Positions 9,257 through 15,873 of a stretch of DNA of 26,302 bases are shown here, in pieces. The notes below the pieces were generated by a model, which had not been told where the DNA came from, ran no database searches, and saw nothing but the letters and a program-made list of their open reading frames with translations. The position numbers were made by a program, and so were the translations under genes. Position 1 is the first letter of the stretch. The number at the start of each line of letters is the position of its first letter. The DNA is from Verrucomicrobiia bacterium (GTDB taxonomy: Bacteria; Verrucomicrobiota; Verrucomicrobiia; Opitutales; Opitutaceae): assembly GCA_030424825.1 (NCBI GenBank), contig JAUHWE010000002.1, positions 1 through 26,302 on the forward strand. Direction: 5' to 3'.

Positions 9257-9362
9257 TGTGAATAGCGACCTGGTATAGGATGAGCTCGATCGAATGCTCG
9301 GTGCAGAGTTCCGGGTAGACCCGGGCGACGGTCTTACCGAGGTTTTCGTTGTGGGCATTCAT
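9249..9362 (-). CDS. 37-residue leader ORF overlapping the HMA-AraC regulator gene
   Basis: This short frame has a strong ribosome-binding site (AAAAAGGAG, six bases before the ATG) and encodes a 37-residue peptide that starts MNAHNENLGKTVARVYPEL. Its stop TAG overlaps the regulator ATG in a different frame (AATGGATAG), so ribosomes ending here could restart on the regulator. It has one Cys and three His residues and no obvious membrane segment. I do not recognise the family. The strong Shine-Dalgarno sequence, unusual for this window, and the predicted ECF-type promoter about 45 bases upstream argue that it is translated, as a small protein or a coupling leader. Confidence 0.5.
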   Translation of the reverse strand: MNAHNENLGKTVARVYPELCTEHSIELILYQVAIHNG

Positions 9363-9406
9363 GATTATCTCCTTTTTCCTGATTGGAGGAATAAGTTCTG
9401 GTCAGT

Positions 9407-9435
9407 TTAACGAACGCGGCCGCGAAAACCCTCGA
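9407..9435 (-). promoter_or_regulatory. Putative ECF-sigma promoter P4 upstream of leader ORF/HMA-AraC/copA
   Basis: On the minus strand TCGAGGGTTT (9435-9426), one mismatch from the other three copies, is followed after 13 bases by CGTTAA (9412-9407). The element lies within the last codons of the EamA gene and about 45 bases before the SD-led 37-residue ORF. It would place the regulator and copper ATPase genes under the same sigma factor as cusCBA. Confidence 0.5.
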
Positions 9436-10324
9436 ACTCTTGGGTGAAAACCGCCAGTAGCACAATGGCGCCCCCGAGAAAGGAAGTCGGCTCTGGGCGT
9501 TCGCCTGCGAAAATATAGGCCCAGACTACACCTAAAACAGGCACTAGGAACAGATACATTCCAAGTCTAGAGGCCTGCTCCCTTTGCAGAAGATAGAACC
9601 ATGCCCACGTTACAAATGCCGTATTGAGTATTGCCAAGAACAGTAGGATGCCGAGGAAAGCTGGCGTCCACCTTATCGAATCATTCTCGAAGAGGAAGGA
9701 AGTAATTAGGAGAATGAACCCTCCTGTCGCGAGCTGCGTGCCGACAAACGCGACAATCGAATTGCCCAGTACGATGTAGCGCCCGAGAACCGTGCCTACA
9801 GCCGCTGAAAGCGAAGTCATCAAGGCAATGAGCGAACCAATGAGCAAGGTATTCCCTTCGCCTCCAAAGCTGGGCGATACGATCACAATGACGCCAATTA
9901 GTCCGAATAACAGAGCAAGTGCTCGCAACGGCGACAGGCGTTCCCGCAGGAAAAAAAATCCGATCGCCGCAATGAAAAGCGGTTGAGCATTGCCGAGAAT
10001 CGAGGCAATCCCCGCACCGGCGAATCTGGGACTGAGGAACATGGTGCCGAATGTCAGAGAGGTCGCTGTCAAGGCTACCCAAGGCACCCATTTCCAGAGT
10101 CTCCGTTCTGGAAGAATGCGTCCCGAGCTGATTGCAGAAATGAAGAGAAGCAATGCTCCACCGATAAGCGTGCGAAGTCCGGCGAACGCAAGGGGAGGGG
10201 CGTATTTTAGTCCCCGCAGAATCATTACATAGCACATCGACGCGGTGACAACGATGTACGCCAACAATCCAATTCTAAGGAGCGGATGGACGGGGGGAAG
10301 GCGGGAGGGCTTAGTAAGGGTCAC
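9407..10324 (-). CDS. EamA/DMT-superfamily membrane transporter
   Basis: A 305-residue inner-membrane protein with about ten hydrophobic helices in two related halves, as in EamA (DUF6) exporters of small molecules. Segments such as LGNAQPLFIAAIGFFFLRERLS (end of the first repeat) and LFLVPVLGVVWAYIFAGERPEPTSFLGGAIVL (second repeat) carry the family's characteristic P-x-x-x-x-x-x-x-x-x-x-x-ER-x-x pattern. The start is GTG, preceded by AAAGGGAAG at good distance; no suitable ATG exists upstream of the first helix. It stands alone between the M50 protease gene (129-base gap) and the regulator operon. The substrate is unknown, and a role in metal resistance is suggested only by location. Confidence 0.85.
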   Translation of the reverse strand: MTLTKPSRLPPVHPLLRIGLLAYIVVTASMCYVMILRGLKYAPPLAFAGLRTLIGGALLLFISAISSGRILPERRLWKWVPWVALTATSLTFGTMFLSPRFAGAGIASILGNAQPLFIAAIGFFFLRERLSPLRALALLFGLIGVIVIVSPSFGGEGNTLLIGSLIALMTSLSAAVGTVLGRYIVLGNSIVAFVGTQLATGGFILLITSFLFENDSIRWTPAFLGILLFLAILNTAFVTWAWFYLLQREQASRLGMYLFLVPVLGVVWAYIFAGERPEPTSFLGGAIVLLAVFTQEFEGFRGRVR

Positions 10325-10453
10325 GCCACTTCCCTTTTTGCTTCTACGTGAGCGAGAACTCCGCTCGCGTCCAATTCAGTCGTGGTGTTGTCCGCCGAGA
10401 TTCCCCCGCCATGGTTCATTCGCCAGCAGTGTAGCGGCTCCAGGTTTCGTTTC

Positions 10454-11776
10454 TTAAACATACGGGCAATGAAGTCCAAAGCTCTCGTACAAGCCGTGAG
10501 GTAGGGGCGCTACGATCACCAACAGCAGGACGAAGACCGCGTAACCCAAGTTCCTGCGAGCGTTGCCCAAGGGAGTAACGTCATCCTGCGGCGGAACGCC
10601 TTTTCTGCCAGCGATGAGGAAAACGAGAATCGCAAAAAACAAAAGCCCGGGCCACACGAAAAGCGCGAGAATAAACAACGCGACCATCGCAAACACAGAG
10701 ATGCCACTCGCCTTTCGACCGCCAAACAACGCGTACGAAATGTGGCCACCGTCCAGTTGACCTATAGGGATCAAGTTGAAGGCGGTCAGGAGCAGACCCA
10801 GCCAGCCAGCGAAAGCCAATGGATGCAAGATCACGCTATGGGCAGACGACAGATCCGCGCCGAGCGAAACCTTTGCCAACACTGCTAGCAAAACCGAAGA
10901 TCCAAGGTTCGCTCCCCCGCCCATCATTCCCACTTCACCACCTCCCTCAACAAGTGTCGACATCGGCAAGCCGATCAAAAGGGCAGGTATTGCGAAAGCT
11001 AGACCCGCCAGCGGCCCCGCCAGCGCTACGTCGAATAAGTTCCGCCTGCTGCTCGGCGGGGTCTTCATCGAGATGAAAGCGCCAAAAGTGCCCAAAGCAA
11101 AGGGAACAGGAATGAAATACGGCGGCGTCACGTCCATTCCGTAGCGACGAGCCGTTAAGTAGTGGCCCAACTCGTGCGCCCCAAGAATCAGCATCAAGCC
11201 AAATGCATAGGGCAAACCCGCCGTAAAGCGGCCCGGACTCTCAAAAAGGTTTATCCCCTGATGCGATGCGCCCGCCCAGGTCGTCGTGACGAAGGTCGCC
11301 AGCAGCAGCCCCCAATGAAGAGAGAGATTCGGAACGGTTCGCTTTGCCTCTTGCACTTCCTTTCCCGTGCCCTCGGGGAGAATCACTAGCCGCGTCTCGC
11401 CGCCATCGATCGACTCGATCCAAAAGTGGCGATTCATCTCATTCAGGCTCAAATCTAGCACTTTAATCGCTTCCTGAGCTTCTACTTGAAGCGAACCCTC
11501 GTAGGCGAGAACCCCGCCCTTCGCCTTTCTTCCATTCAGCTTCAAAACCTTCCCCGCAATAGCATCGAGGCTTTCCTCCTCTCCGGAATCAGGCTGAGGT
11601 TCCACAGCGCTCGCATCGTTCTCTGCAGAGTCACCACTTTGAGTCGCCGCGTACAGCAACAAGAAACCTGCCATAATCAGTCCCAAAAAGATCCAAGAGC
11701 TATGAACGCCGGGCGAGACCATCATCACACCGAACAATGCCAATACCAAAATCCAGAACAGATTTCGCGAGTTCAT
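10454..11776 (-). CDS. EGY-like M50 (site-2 protease) intramembrane metalloprotease
   Basis: A 440-residue polytopic membrane protein with the zinc protease motif HELGH (201-205) and the third-ligand motif NLIPIGQLDGGH (334-345). The arrangement resembles the plant/cyanobacterial EGY branch: two N-terminal helices, an acidic linker, a soluble alpha/beta domain (about 72-138), then LLLATFVTTTWAGA, the catalytic helix, PYFIPVPFALGTFGAFI, and several more helices. No PDZ domain as in RseP is visible. The ATG has a good ribosome-binding site (AGGAGG, spacing 8) and overlaps the stop of the upstream DUF5676-like gene by ATGA. It closes the methyltransferase-DUF2933-DUF5676 operon. Cutting of the CnrY-like single-span anti-sigma in the same island is an attractive but untested idea. 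Confidence 0.88.
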   Translation of the reverse strand: MNSRNLFWILVLALFGVMMVSPGVHSSWIFLGLIMAGFLLLYAATQSGDSAENDASAVEPQPDSGEEESLDAIAGKVLKLNGRKAKGGVLAYEGSLQVEAQEAIKVLDLSLNEMNRHFWIESIDGGETRLVILPEGTGKEVQEAKRTVPNLSLHWGLLLATFVTTTWAGASHQGINLFESPGRFTAGLPYAFGLMLILGAHELGHYLTARRYGMDVTPPYFIPVPFALGTFGAFISMKTPPSSRRNLFDVALAGPLAGLAFAIPALLIGLPMSTLVEGGGEVGMMGGGANLGSSVLLAVLAKVSLGADLSSAHSVILHPLAFAGWLGLLLTAFNLIPIGQLDGGHISYALFGGRKASGISVFAMVALFILALFVWPGLLFFAILVFLIAGRKGVPPQDDVTPLGNARRNLGYAVFVLLLVIVAPLPHGLYESFGLHCPYV

Positions 11777-12060
11777 CGCTGGCGCCTCCTGCCAAAACAC
11801 GCCGATAGGTTATAGACGACCGCAACAAGGGCTCCAAAAAGCCAACTCATGATGACCGTATGCACAAAACCGGTAATGGTAACGCCTACTGACATTTTAT
11901 CCACCAAGATGGGCCGCAGATCCAAGCCATGGAATAGCCCATTGAAAAAGAACGCGAGATTCTCCGCCCCTGCGACGGCCATCAGAAAAACGCATCCCAA
12001 GTAAAAGAGCCCTGCAGCCGAAGCGCAGGCGAATCCGAATCGTTTTGGGCTTAGTGTCAT
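11773..12060 (-). CDS. Small two-helix membrane protein, DUF5676-like
   Basis: A 95-residue protein with two hydrophobic segments (about residues 9-30 and 58-85), ending WLFGALVAVVYNLSACFGRRRQR. The pattern of a first helix, a short periplasmic loop and a C-terminal helix with a WLxGxxxxxxYN motif resembles DUF5676 proteins that occur in metal-resistance clusters. That assignment rests on pattern only. The start and stop both overlap neighbours by ATGA, placing it firmly inside the operon between the DUF2933-like gene and the M50 protease. A function in membrane metal handling is inferred from context. Confidence 0.7.
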   Translation of the reverse strand: MTLSPKRFGFACASAAGLFYLGCVFLMAVAGAENLAFFFNGLFHGLDLRPILVDKMSVGVTITGFVHTVIMSWLFGALVAVVYNLSACFGRRRQR

Positions 12061-12287
12061 GACTTCTTTCCTCCCTCTCTATGAAGCTTGATTTCATCGT
12101 TATCAGCCTCGTTGCCATGCCCATGCTCTCCATGAGAATGCCCGCCCATCATAAAGATATGACAGGCGAACATCAGAACGATAAACAACGTAAACGTAGT
12201 GCCTGAACTGACCCCCAGCATTGGCAGAATAAAGATTACGGCTATCGGAATAAGACAGCCGAGAATATGTAATAAACCGTGTTTCAT
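12057..12287 (-). CDS. Small membrane protein with His-rich tail, DUF2933-like
   Basis: A 76-residue protein: LLHILGCLIPIAVIFILPML forms a first membrane segment, TTFTLFIVLMFACHIFMM a second, followed by a His/Gly-rich cytosolic or periplasmic tail GGHSHGEHGHGNE that could bind metal. This is the layout of DUF2933 proteins, which commonly accompany methyltransferase-family membrane proteins and metal efflux genes. It starts 9 bases after the methyltransferase stop and its own stop overlaps the next start by ATGA. The biochemical function is unknown. Confidence 0.75.
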   Translation of the reverse strand: MKHGLLHILGCLIPIAVIFILPMLGVSSGTTFTLFIVLMFACHIFMMGGHSHGEHGHGNEADNDEIKLHREGGKKS

Positions 12288-12296
12288 TGTAGACTT

Positions 12297-12950
12297 CTAT
12301 TGAGTGGGTTGAGGTTTTAACGAACGCGGAACGAACGCAGGAACTTCCTTGCGATAGGCCACGTATGCTTCGGGAAATTCTTCCGCTACTTCTCGTTCTT
12401 CCTTCATCGCTAAACGGTAGTAGGCGAAGGTAAGGAAAGGCCAGAGGACGAGAGTAATGAATGTCGGCCACTGAACGAGAAGACCGAAAGTAATCAGAAA
12501 GAGGCCAACGTATTGCGGATGGCGCATGTAGGCGTAAATACCACTGGTAACAAGGCTCTTGCCATCACTCCCGTGAATGAGGACCCATCCCTTGTAGAGA
12601 AGTACGAATCCCAGGACCATAATTCCGTTGCTCACGATGTGAAGAAAGGTCATCGCCAATGCGGAATCCGCCAATCCAAACGCGACCAGCCACAAGTGCC
12701 CATGGGCATGAGTAAAGGGATCAAGAACCGGATAAGCGTTTCCCAGCCACTGGCTCAGAAAATAGATCGTGAGCGGGATACCGTACATCTCGGTGAAGAG
12801 CGCTACGATAAAGGCGATGAATACGCCCATCCTTCTCCACTCGACAGCTCCCTTGGGTCGCACGAAACTCAGTGCGAATCCCAATACCAGTAGAACATTG
12901 AAAGCGACAACCGGCCACATTCCGTAAGCATATATTCCTTCTCCGTGCAT
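12297..12950 (-). CDS. Isoprenylcysteine carboxyl methyltransferase (ICMT/PEMT)-family membrane protein
   Basis: A 217-residue integral membrane protein. The C-terminal half carries the ICMT/PEMT signature: LVTSGIYAYMRHPQYVGLFLITFGLLVQW followed by a hydrophobic helix and the cofactor-contact region AMKEEREVAEEFPEAYVAYRKEVPAFVPR. This family uses S-adenosylmethionine to methylate membrane-embedded substrates; bacterial members in metal clusters have no established substrate. The ATG is preceded by AAAGGAAAGG about six bases upstream, a fair Shine-Dalgarno sequence. The gene heads the tight run methyltransferase, DUF2933-like, DUF5676-like, M50 protease, and follows the lipoprotein gene by 54 bases, so all five may be one transcript. 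Confidence 0.85.
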   Translation of the reverse strand: MHGEGIYAYGMWPVVAFNVLLVLGFALSFVRPKGAVEWRRMGVFIAFIVALFTEMYGIPLTIYFLSQWLGNAYPVLDPFTHAHGHLWLVAFGLADSALAMTFLHIVSNGIMVLGFVLLYKGWVLIHGSDGKSLVTSGIYAYMRHPQYVGLFLITFGLLVQWPTFITLVLWPFLTFAYYRLAMKEEREVAEEFPEAYVAYRKEVPAFVPRSLKPQPTQ

Positions 12951-13004
12951 TTTATAACCTTTCCTTTAGCAAGCGCTCGACTAAAAGCCTGTAATAGCTT
13001 CGTT

Positions 13005-13655
13005 TCATGGCCCAAGTGTCTCAGTCTTTAGAATACATCCCACCATGTCGGAACCGAAATAGGGATTCCGATCAGCCTCGGTCTCAGCCAGCCAATACGC
13101 CCCATTCCCTTCCAAGGCCATCGGGCAGAAATAAACATAGGATAGCTGATCGCCCAAGCCGAAGCTTTTTACTGTGCAGTATACGATTTCGCTAAGGTGC
13201 GCGAAAAACGAACGCTTTTGAGGAAGTGCTGACGCATCCCTCATTTGACTCAATACCTGATTGTATAGATTCGCATGCTGTAGCCAGGCTCGCTTCCCTT
13301 TGTCGCGCAGGTCGGCGGTTGGAACATTTGCTACGGCTTCATTCATGCGAGCCGCTAACCTGCCTGCTTTCGTAATATCGCCGACTTCCAACGCTTCGCG
13401 AAGGAACTCATAGTCATCTAAAAACACGCCCATCCTGTGACGAACAACAGGCGATGTTCGGAATGGTGACTTCAGCAATATGATTCCACGGTGTGCTATG
13501 CGATCGTTCAACGCTTCATGCGTCTGGTTTGTCGCCATAGTATCTATCTTCGATTTCGAATCCTGGTTACCGCATCCAACAGTCAACCCTGTAACAATCG
13601 CGATCAAGCAAATCGAAAAAAGATTCCTAGCAAAAGGCAACTTGTTGATGATCAT
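13005..13655 (-). CDS. DUF3347-like putative metal-binding lipoprotein
   Basis: A 216-residue exported protein with a lipobox LTVGC (Cys28 would be lipidated). The mature part looks like the DUF3347 domain at the C-terminus of the CusB in this window: YFCPMALEGNGAYWLAETEADRNPYFG (175-201) and Cys207 match HCPM...ADWLQ...NPYFG...C of CusB. The conserved Cys, Met and aromatic residues suggest a periplasmic copper/silver site. The gene is 166 bases downstream of the sigma factor gene, with an ECF-type promoter at the sigma stop codon and a long inverted repeat in the leader. It probably shares that transcript with the methyltransferase operon. The Shine-Dalgarno sequence is weak. Confidence 0.8.
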   Translation of the reverse strand: MIINKLPFARNLFSICLIAIVTGLTVGCGNQDSKSKIDTMATNQTHEALNDRIAHRGIILLKSPFRTSPVVRHRMGVFLDDYEFLREALEVGDITKAGRLAARMNEAVANVPTADLRDKGKRAWLQHANLYNQVLSQMRDASALPQKRSFFAHLSEIVYCTVKSFGLGDQLSYVYFCPMALEGNGAYWLAETEADRNPYFGSDMVGCILKTETLGP

Positions 13656-13708
13656 CGATTTTCTTGTTAAACGTTTCTACGGGTGGTCGGTTGGCTGTTC
13701 TTGGGATT

Positions 13709-13740
13709 CTATTCGCCTCTTCTTTCATATTCGCGAATAG
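13709..13740. repeat. Inverted repeat in the leader of the DUF3347 lipoprotein gene
   Basis: CTATTCGC (13709-13716) and GCGAATAG (13733-13740) form a perfect eight-base inverted repeat with a 16-base loop, and TATTCGCGAATA (13728-13739) is itself a 12-base palindrome, so two alternative pairings exist. It lies between the predicted ECF promoter and the lipoprotein start. It could be an operator, an attenuator, or the end of the sigma transcript, but no T-run follows on the minus strand, so a classical terminator is unlikely. Confidence 0.4.
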
Positions 13741-13796
13741 GGTTTTGCGTTCTGTTTCCTTAGATCGGAGAGCCAACCCAAACGATTGCAATTCCC

Positions 13797-13825
13797 TAAA
13801 CGTGGACGAAAACAAAAACCCTCAA
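13797..13825 (-). promoter_or_regulatory. Putative ECF-sigma promoter P3 at the end of the sigma factor gene
   Basis: On the minus strand TTGAGGGTTT (13825-13816) overlaps the TGA stop of the sigma gene and is followed after 13 bases by CGTTTA (13802-13797). Spacing and both boxes match P1 and P2 exactly. It would start transcription about 135 bases upstream of the DUF3347 lipoprotein gene and the methyltransferase operon. Confidence 0.55.
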
Positions 13826-14424
13826 AAAAAATTCGAGAGGTGCGACAGGTCTTGACGCAACGCTTTGCGAGCTCGGTATATTCGCATTTCAACAGTCTTC
13901 CGGTTCGTATCCAACGCCTCCGCGCACTCGTCGTAACTGTTACCTTCCAAGACGCAAAAGATGAAAGGAAATTTCAACTTATATGGAAGCGAAGCGATCG
14001 CTGATTCGATCGCCGACAAAGACTCGTTGGCGATCGCATTTTGGTCCGGCGAACGATCATCCGACTCGACCACATCCGCCAACTCGAGGCTTTCAGAACC
14101 AGCGACTGTCGAACTAAGTGAAACATCGTTTCGACGCTTTTTACCCCGACGCAAAAAGTCGCGACACAGGTTTCCAGCAATTGAAAAGATCCAAGTGACT
14201 ACCTTTGCCCTCGGTCTAAACTTGCTAGCGTTTTGAAAAACCCGAACAAAGGTCTCCTCCGCCAGATCCGCCGCTTCTGTCTCATTGGAAACGAATCGAT
14301 AACAAAATCTGAAAACCGATTCGCGGTGGCGTTCCATCAGTTCGACTAACCCTTGTTCGTCGCCCGACCTAATACGTTCGATAGCCAGCAAGTCAGTATC
14401 CATCGCCCTCGCGGCATCGATCAT
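13822..14424 (-). CDS. ECF-type RNA polymerase sigma factor (CnrH-like)
   Basis: A 200-residue ECF sigma factor. Region 2 spans about residues 20-93 (VFRFCYRFVSNETEAADLAEETFVRVF, then RPRAKVVTWIFSIAGNLCRDFLRR), and region 4 spans about 138-192 (SLPYKLKFPFIFCVLEGNSYDECAEALDTNRKTVEMRIYRARKALRQDL). The two regions are joined by a Ser/Asp-rich linker, as expected for this family. The ATG overlaps the stop of the CnrX-like gene by ATGA. The order anti-sigma, sensor, sigma is that of cnrYXH in Cupriavidus, so this is the probable regulator of the metal genes. Its likely targets are the TTGAGGGTTT-N13-CGTT elements, one of which precedes its own operon (autoregulation). CnrH is used as an analogy; orthology is not shown. 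Confidence 0.92.
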   Translation of the reverse strand: MIDAARAMDTDLLAIERIRSGDEQGLVELMERHRESVFRFCYRFVSNETEAADLAEETFVRVFQNASKFRPRAKVVTWIFSIAGNLCRDFLRRGKKRRNDVSLSSTVAGSESLELADVVESDDRSPDQNAIANESLSAIESAIASLPYKLKFPFIFCVLEGNSYDECAEALDTNRKTVEMRIYRARKALRQDLSHLSNFF

Positions 14425-14891
14425 TCCGGTTCAATGAGCGCCTCTAAGGCCAACTTTCTCAACATCTCTTTTTTCTTCGGCGGAAGAACGCTGATCATGT
14501 CGTAGTAGTGGCGGATCGAAAGCTCCTGCAATGAACCATGAACTTCATGCAGCTCATGGATGGCTGCATCGACCTCAGCAGTATACCGCTCCTTCTCCAC
14601 TAATAAACCGCGCAGCTCCGCTATCTGTCTATTAAATTCCTTCAAGAGTTTCGCTCGATCTCGACGATAGTCCGGTTCGAACGCATCCACCGCCGATATC
14701 TCCTCCGCAGTCAGTTCCAACTGCTGGTGTAGCCAATCGTGACCATGCGCCTGGTCATGTTCCCATGATGTCTCGCTCTTGACCATGACGCCAGTCACGA
14801 AATAGGAAACTCCCACGCAAACAACCACCAGCAATACCACCCAAATAGCAAGAGTCCCAATTCGTTTCGCTCGAACCTTGTTCTCTCCCAT
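14421..14891 (-). CDS. CnrX-like periplasmic metal sensor (metal-resistance/Spy-like helical-hairpin family)
   Basis: A 156-residue protein with one membrane anchor (about 12-34) and a periplasmic four-helix hook. The five ligands of the CnrX nickel/cobalt site (His42, His46, Glu63, His119, Met123 in the Cupriavidus protein, from memory) have counterparts at identical spacing: His51, His55, Glu72, His128 and Met132. Extra His residues occur at 45, 49, 112, 115 and 118. In Cnr, metal-loaded CnrX releases CnrH from the CnrY anti-sigma. The gene is preceded by a CnrY-like gene (4-base gap) and overlaps the sigma gene by ATGA. Metal specificity is open: the ligand set suits Ni/Co, while the efflux genes look like Cu/Ag. 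Confidence 0.82.
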   Translation of the reverse strand: MGENKVRAKRIGTLAIWVVLLVVVCVGVSYFVTGVMVKSETSWEHDQAHGHDWLHQQLELTAEEISAVDAFEPDYRRDRAKLLKEFNRQIAELRGLLVEKERYTAEVDAAIHELHEVHGSLQELSIRHYYDMISVLPPKKKEMLRKLALEALIEPE

Positions 14892-14895
14892 AGTG

Positions 14896-15231
14896 TTAGT
14901 TGTCTATGTTGAGAATCTTCGCTTCCGCAAAAACGTCGAAGCCCAGAGCTTCCGACGCCAAGACCTTACGCTCCGAACCACTCGAAAACGCGGAGGTCGC
15001 CAATACGCTCGCTGTGGTACTAATCACCAAAGCTGCTACCATCGCCGCCGCTGCATAACGAGTCTGTTCGAAAATCCCCAGCAACCAATCCAAGCCAAAT
15101 GGCTGTTCGGCCCACTCAGAACGCGCCATACGCAGTCGGCGCAGCACATTCGATTTTAGAGCAGGTGGGCACGCCGGCAACGGCTTCTCCCTCGCCAACT
15201 CTACCAGACGATCCAAATCCTTGTCCTTCAT
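14896..15231 (-). CDS. Single-span membrane anti-sigma factor (CnrY-like)
   Basis: A 111-residue protein with a charged N-terminal cytosolic part (1-55), one membrane helix (about 57-81) and a short periplasmic tail. This size and topology match CnrY-type anti-sigma factors, whose N-terminal helix binds the sigma factor. There is no zinc-binding anti-sigma motif (HxxxCxxC), and sequence similarity to CnrY is not obvious. The assignment therefore rests on position as the first gene of the Y-X-H-like operon and on topology. The gene starts just 9 bases after the CGTTTA box of a predicted ECF promoter, so the leader would be very short. Confidence 0.75.
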   Translation of the reverse strand: MKDKDLDRLVELAREKPLPACPPALKSNVLRRLRMARSEWAEQPFGLDWLLGIFEQTRYAAAAMVAALVISTTASVLATSAFSSGSERKVLASEALGFDVFAEAKILNIDN

Positions 15232-15239
15232 AACCGCCG

Positions 15240-15268
15240 TAAACGTAAATAAATCCAGAAACCCTCAA
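15240..15268 (-). promoter_or_regulatory. Putative ECF-sigma promoter P2 upstream of the anti-sigma/sensor/sigma operon
   Basis: On the minus strand TTGAGGGTTT (15268-15259) is followed after 13 bases by CGTTTA (15245-15240). Box and spacing are identical to P3 and nearly identical to P1. The position immediately before the CnrY-like gene fits autoregulation of the sigma operon, which is usual for ECF systems. Confidence 0.6.
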
Positions 15269-15568
15269 GCTATTCCGAGAAATCTCTAAGCACCGTACAA
15301 TCCAATTATTCAATAAGAGAAATCGTACAATCTTTTTTCTAGTGAAAGTTACGACAACGTTGTCAGCCTTTTATATCATTTGTAACCATTATTCGCAACT
15401 TCTGATACCTCAATTATTTCTTAAGATGCTGTACAACAAAATCTTATGAATAGATCTGAACCTCAATTCACTAATCTAATCTCTCTCCTCTTTTTACGAA
15501 ACGTATCGACTTTTGAGGAACTCCTTCCGAGACAGAATTAGAAATACCAAGACAGCAGGGAACAAAAA

Positions 15569-15665
15569 AGCACCCGGAGGTGATTGCTCCCACACAAGTC
15601 ATGTCCCGCACCCTTCGCCCGGTGGAAGCAGTAGCTTGCAAGCAAGGAGAGGATGACGGGGTGCT
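15569..15665 (-). ncRNA. Candidate structured RNA or large terminator-like element
   Basis: Nested complementary segments can form a closed, branched fold. The outer stem is AGCACCC (15569-15575) with GGGTGCT (15659-15665), and inside it GTCAT (15598-15602) pairs with ATGAC (15653-15657). A GGAG/CTCC hairpin (15576-15590) and the palindrome GCTTGCAAGC (15634-15643) also lie inside. Read on the minus strand, the closing stem is followed directly by TTTTTT, as in an intrinsic terminator. I do not recognise a known riboswitch or RNA family. It could be a small RNA ending in its own terminator, or a mobile-element fragment. Confidence 0.35.
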
Positions 15666-15856
15666 AACCAAAAGCTCGCGGATCAGCTTTCCGAATACCT
15701 ATTTCTTATCGTCGTACTCGCGACTTATGTCGTCTTGAGACAATGGGTTTCTGATCGGTATCCCATGGAATCTAAAAATTATCCCATCGGTCTCTAGCAG
15801 ATCATTTCATGTGCACATCTATTTGACATAGCGATCGATCAATTGTCGAGACACTA

Positions 15857-15873
15857 ACGTATCTACTAATTGG
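15857..15873 (+). repeat. 17-base direct repeat, left copy
   Basis: ACGTATCTACTAATTGG here matches ACGTATCTACTAACTGG at 16410-16426 with one mismatch. The two copies bracket the palindrome, promoter and XRE regulator. Confidence 0.45.

Noticed and set aside
9257..9358. N-terminal extension of the HMA-AraC regulator to 9358
   Set aside because: The extension is a Ser/Arg-rich low-complexity string, and the SD sequence is placed for the other-frame ATG at 9362. Known relatives begin just before the HMA domain.
10345..10375. Possible terminator (GAGCG/CGCTC repeat) before the EamA gene
   Set aside because: The stem is only about five base pairs and is not followed by a T-run on either strand.
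15471..15671. Minus-strand frame of 66 codons in the junction region
   Set aside because: Low-complexity Ser/Cys product, no ribosome-binding site, and it overlaps the structured inverted-repeat element, which explains the sequence better.
15600..15690. Riboswitch (cobalamin, TPP, SAM, fluoride) in the junction element
   Set aside because: None of the conserved boxes of these classes could be matched, so only a generic structured element is reported.
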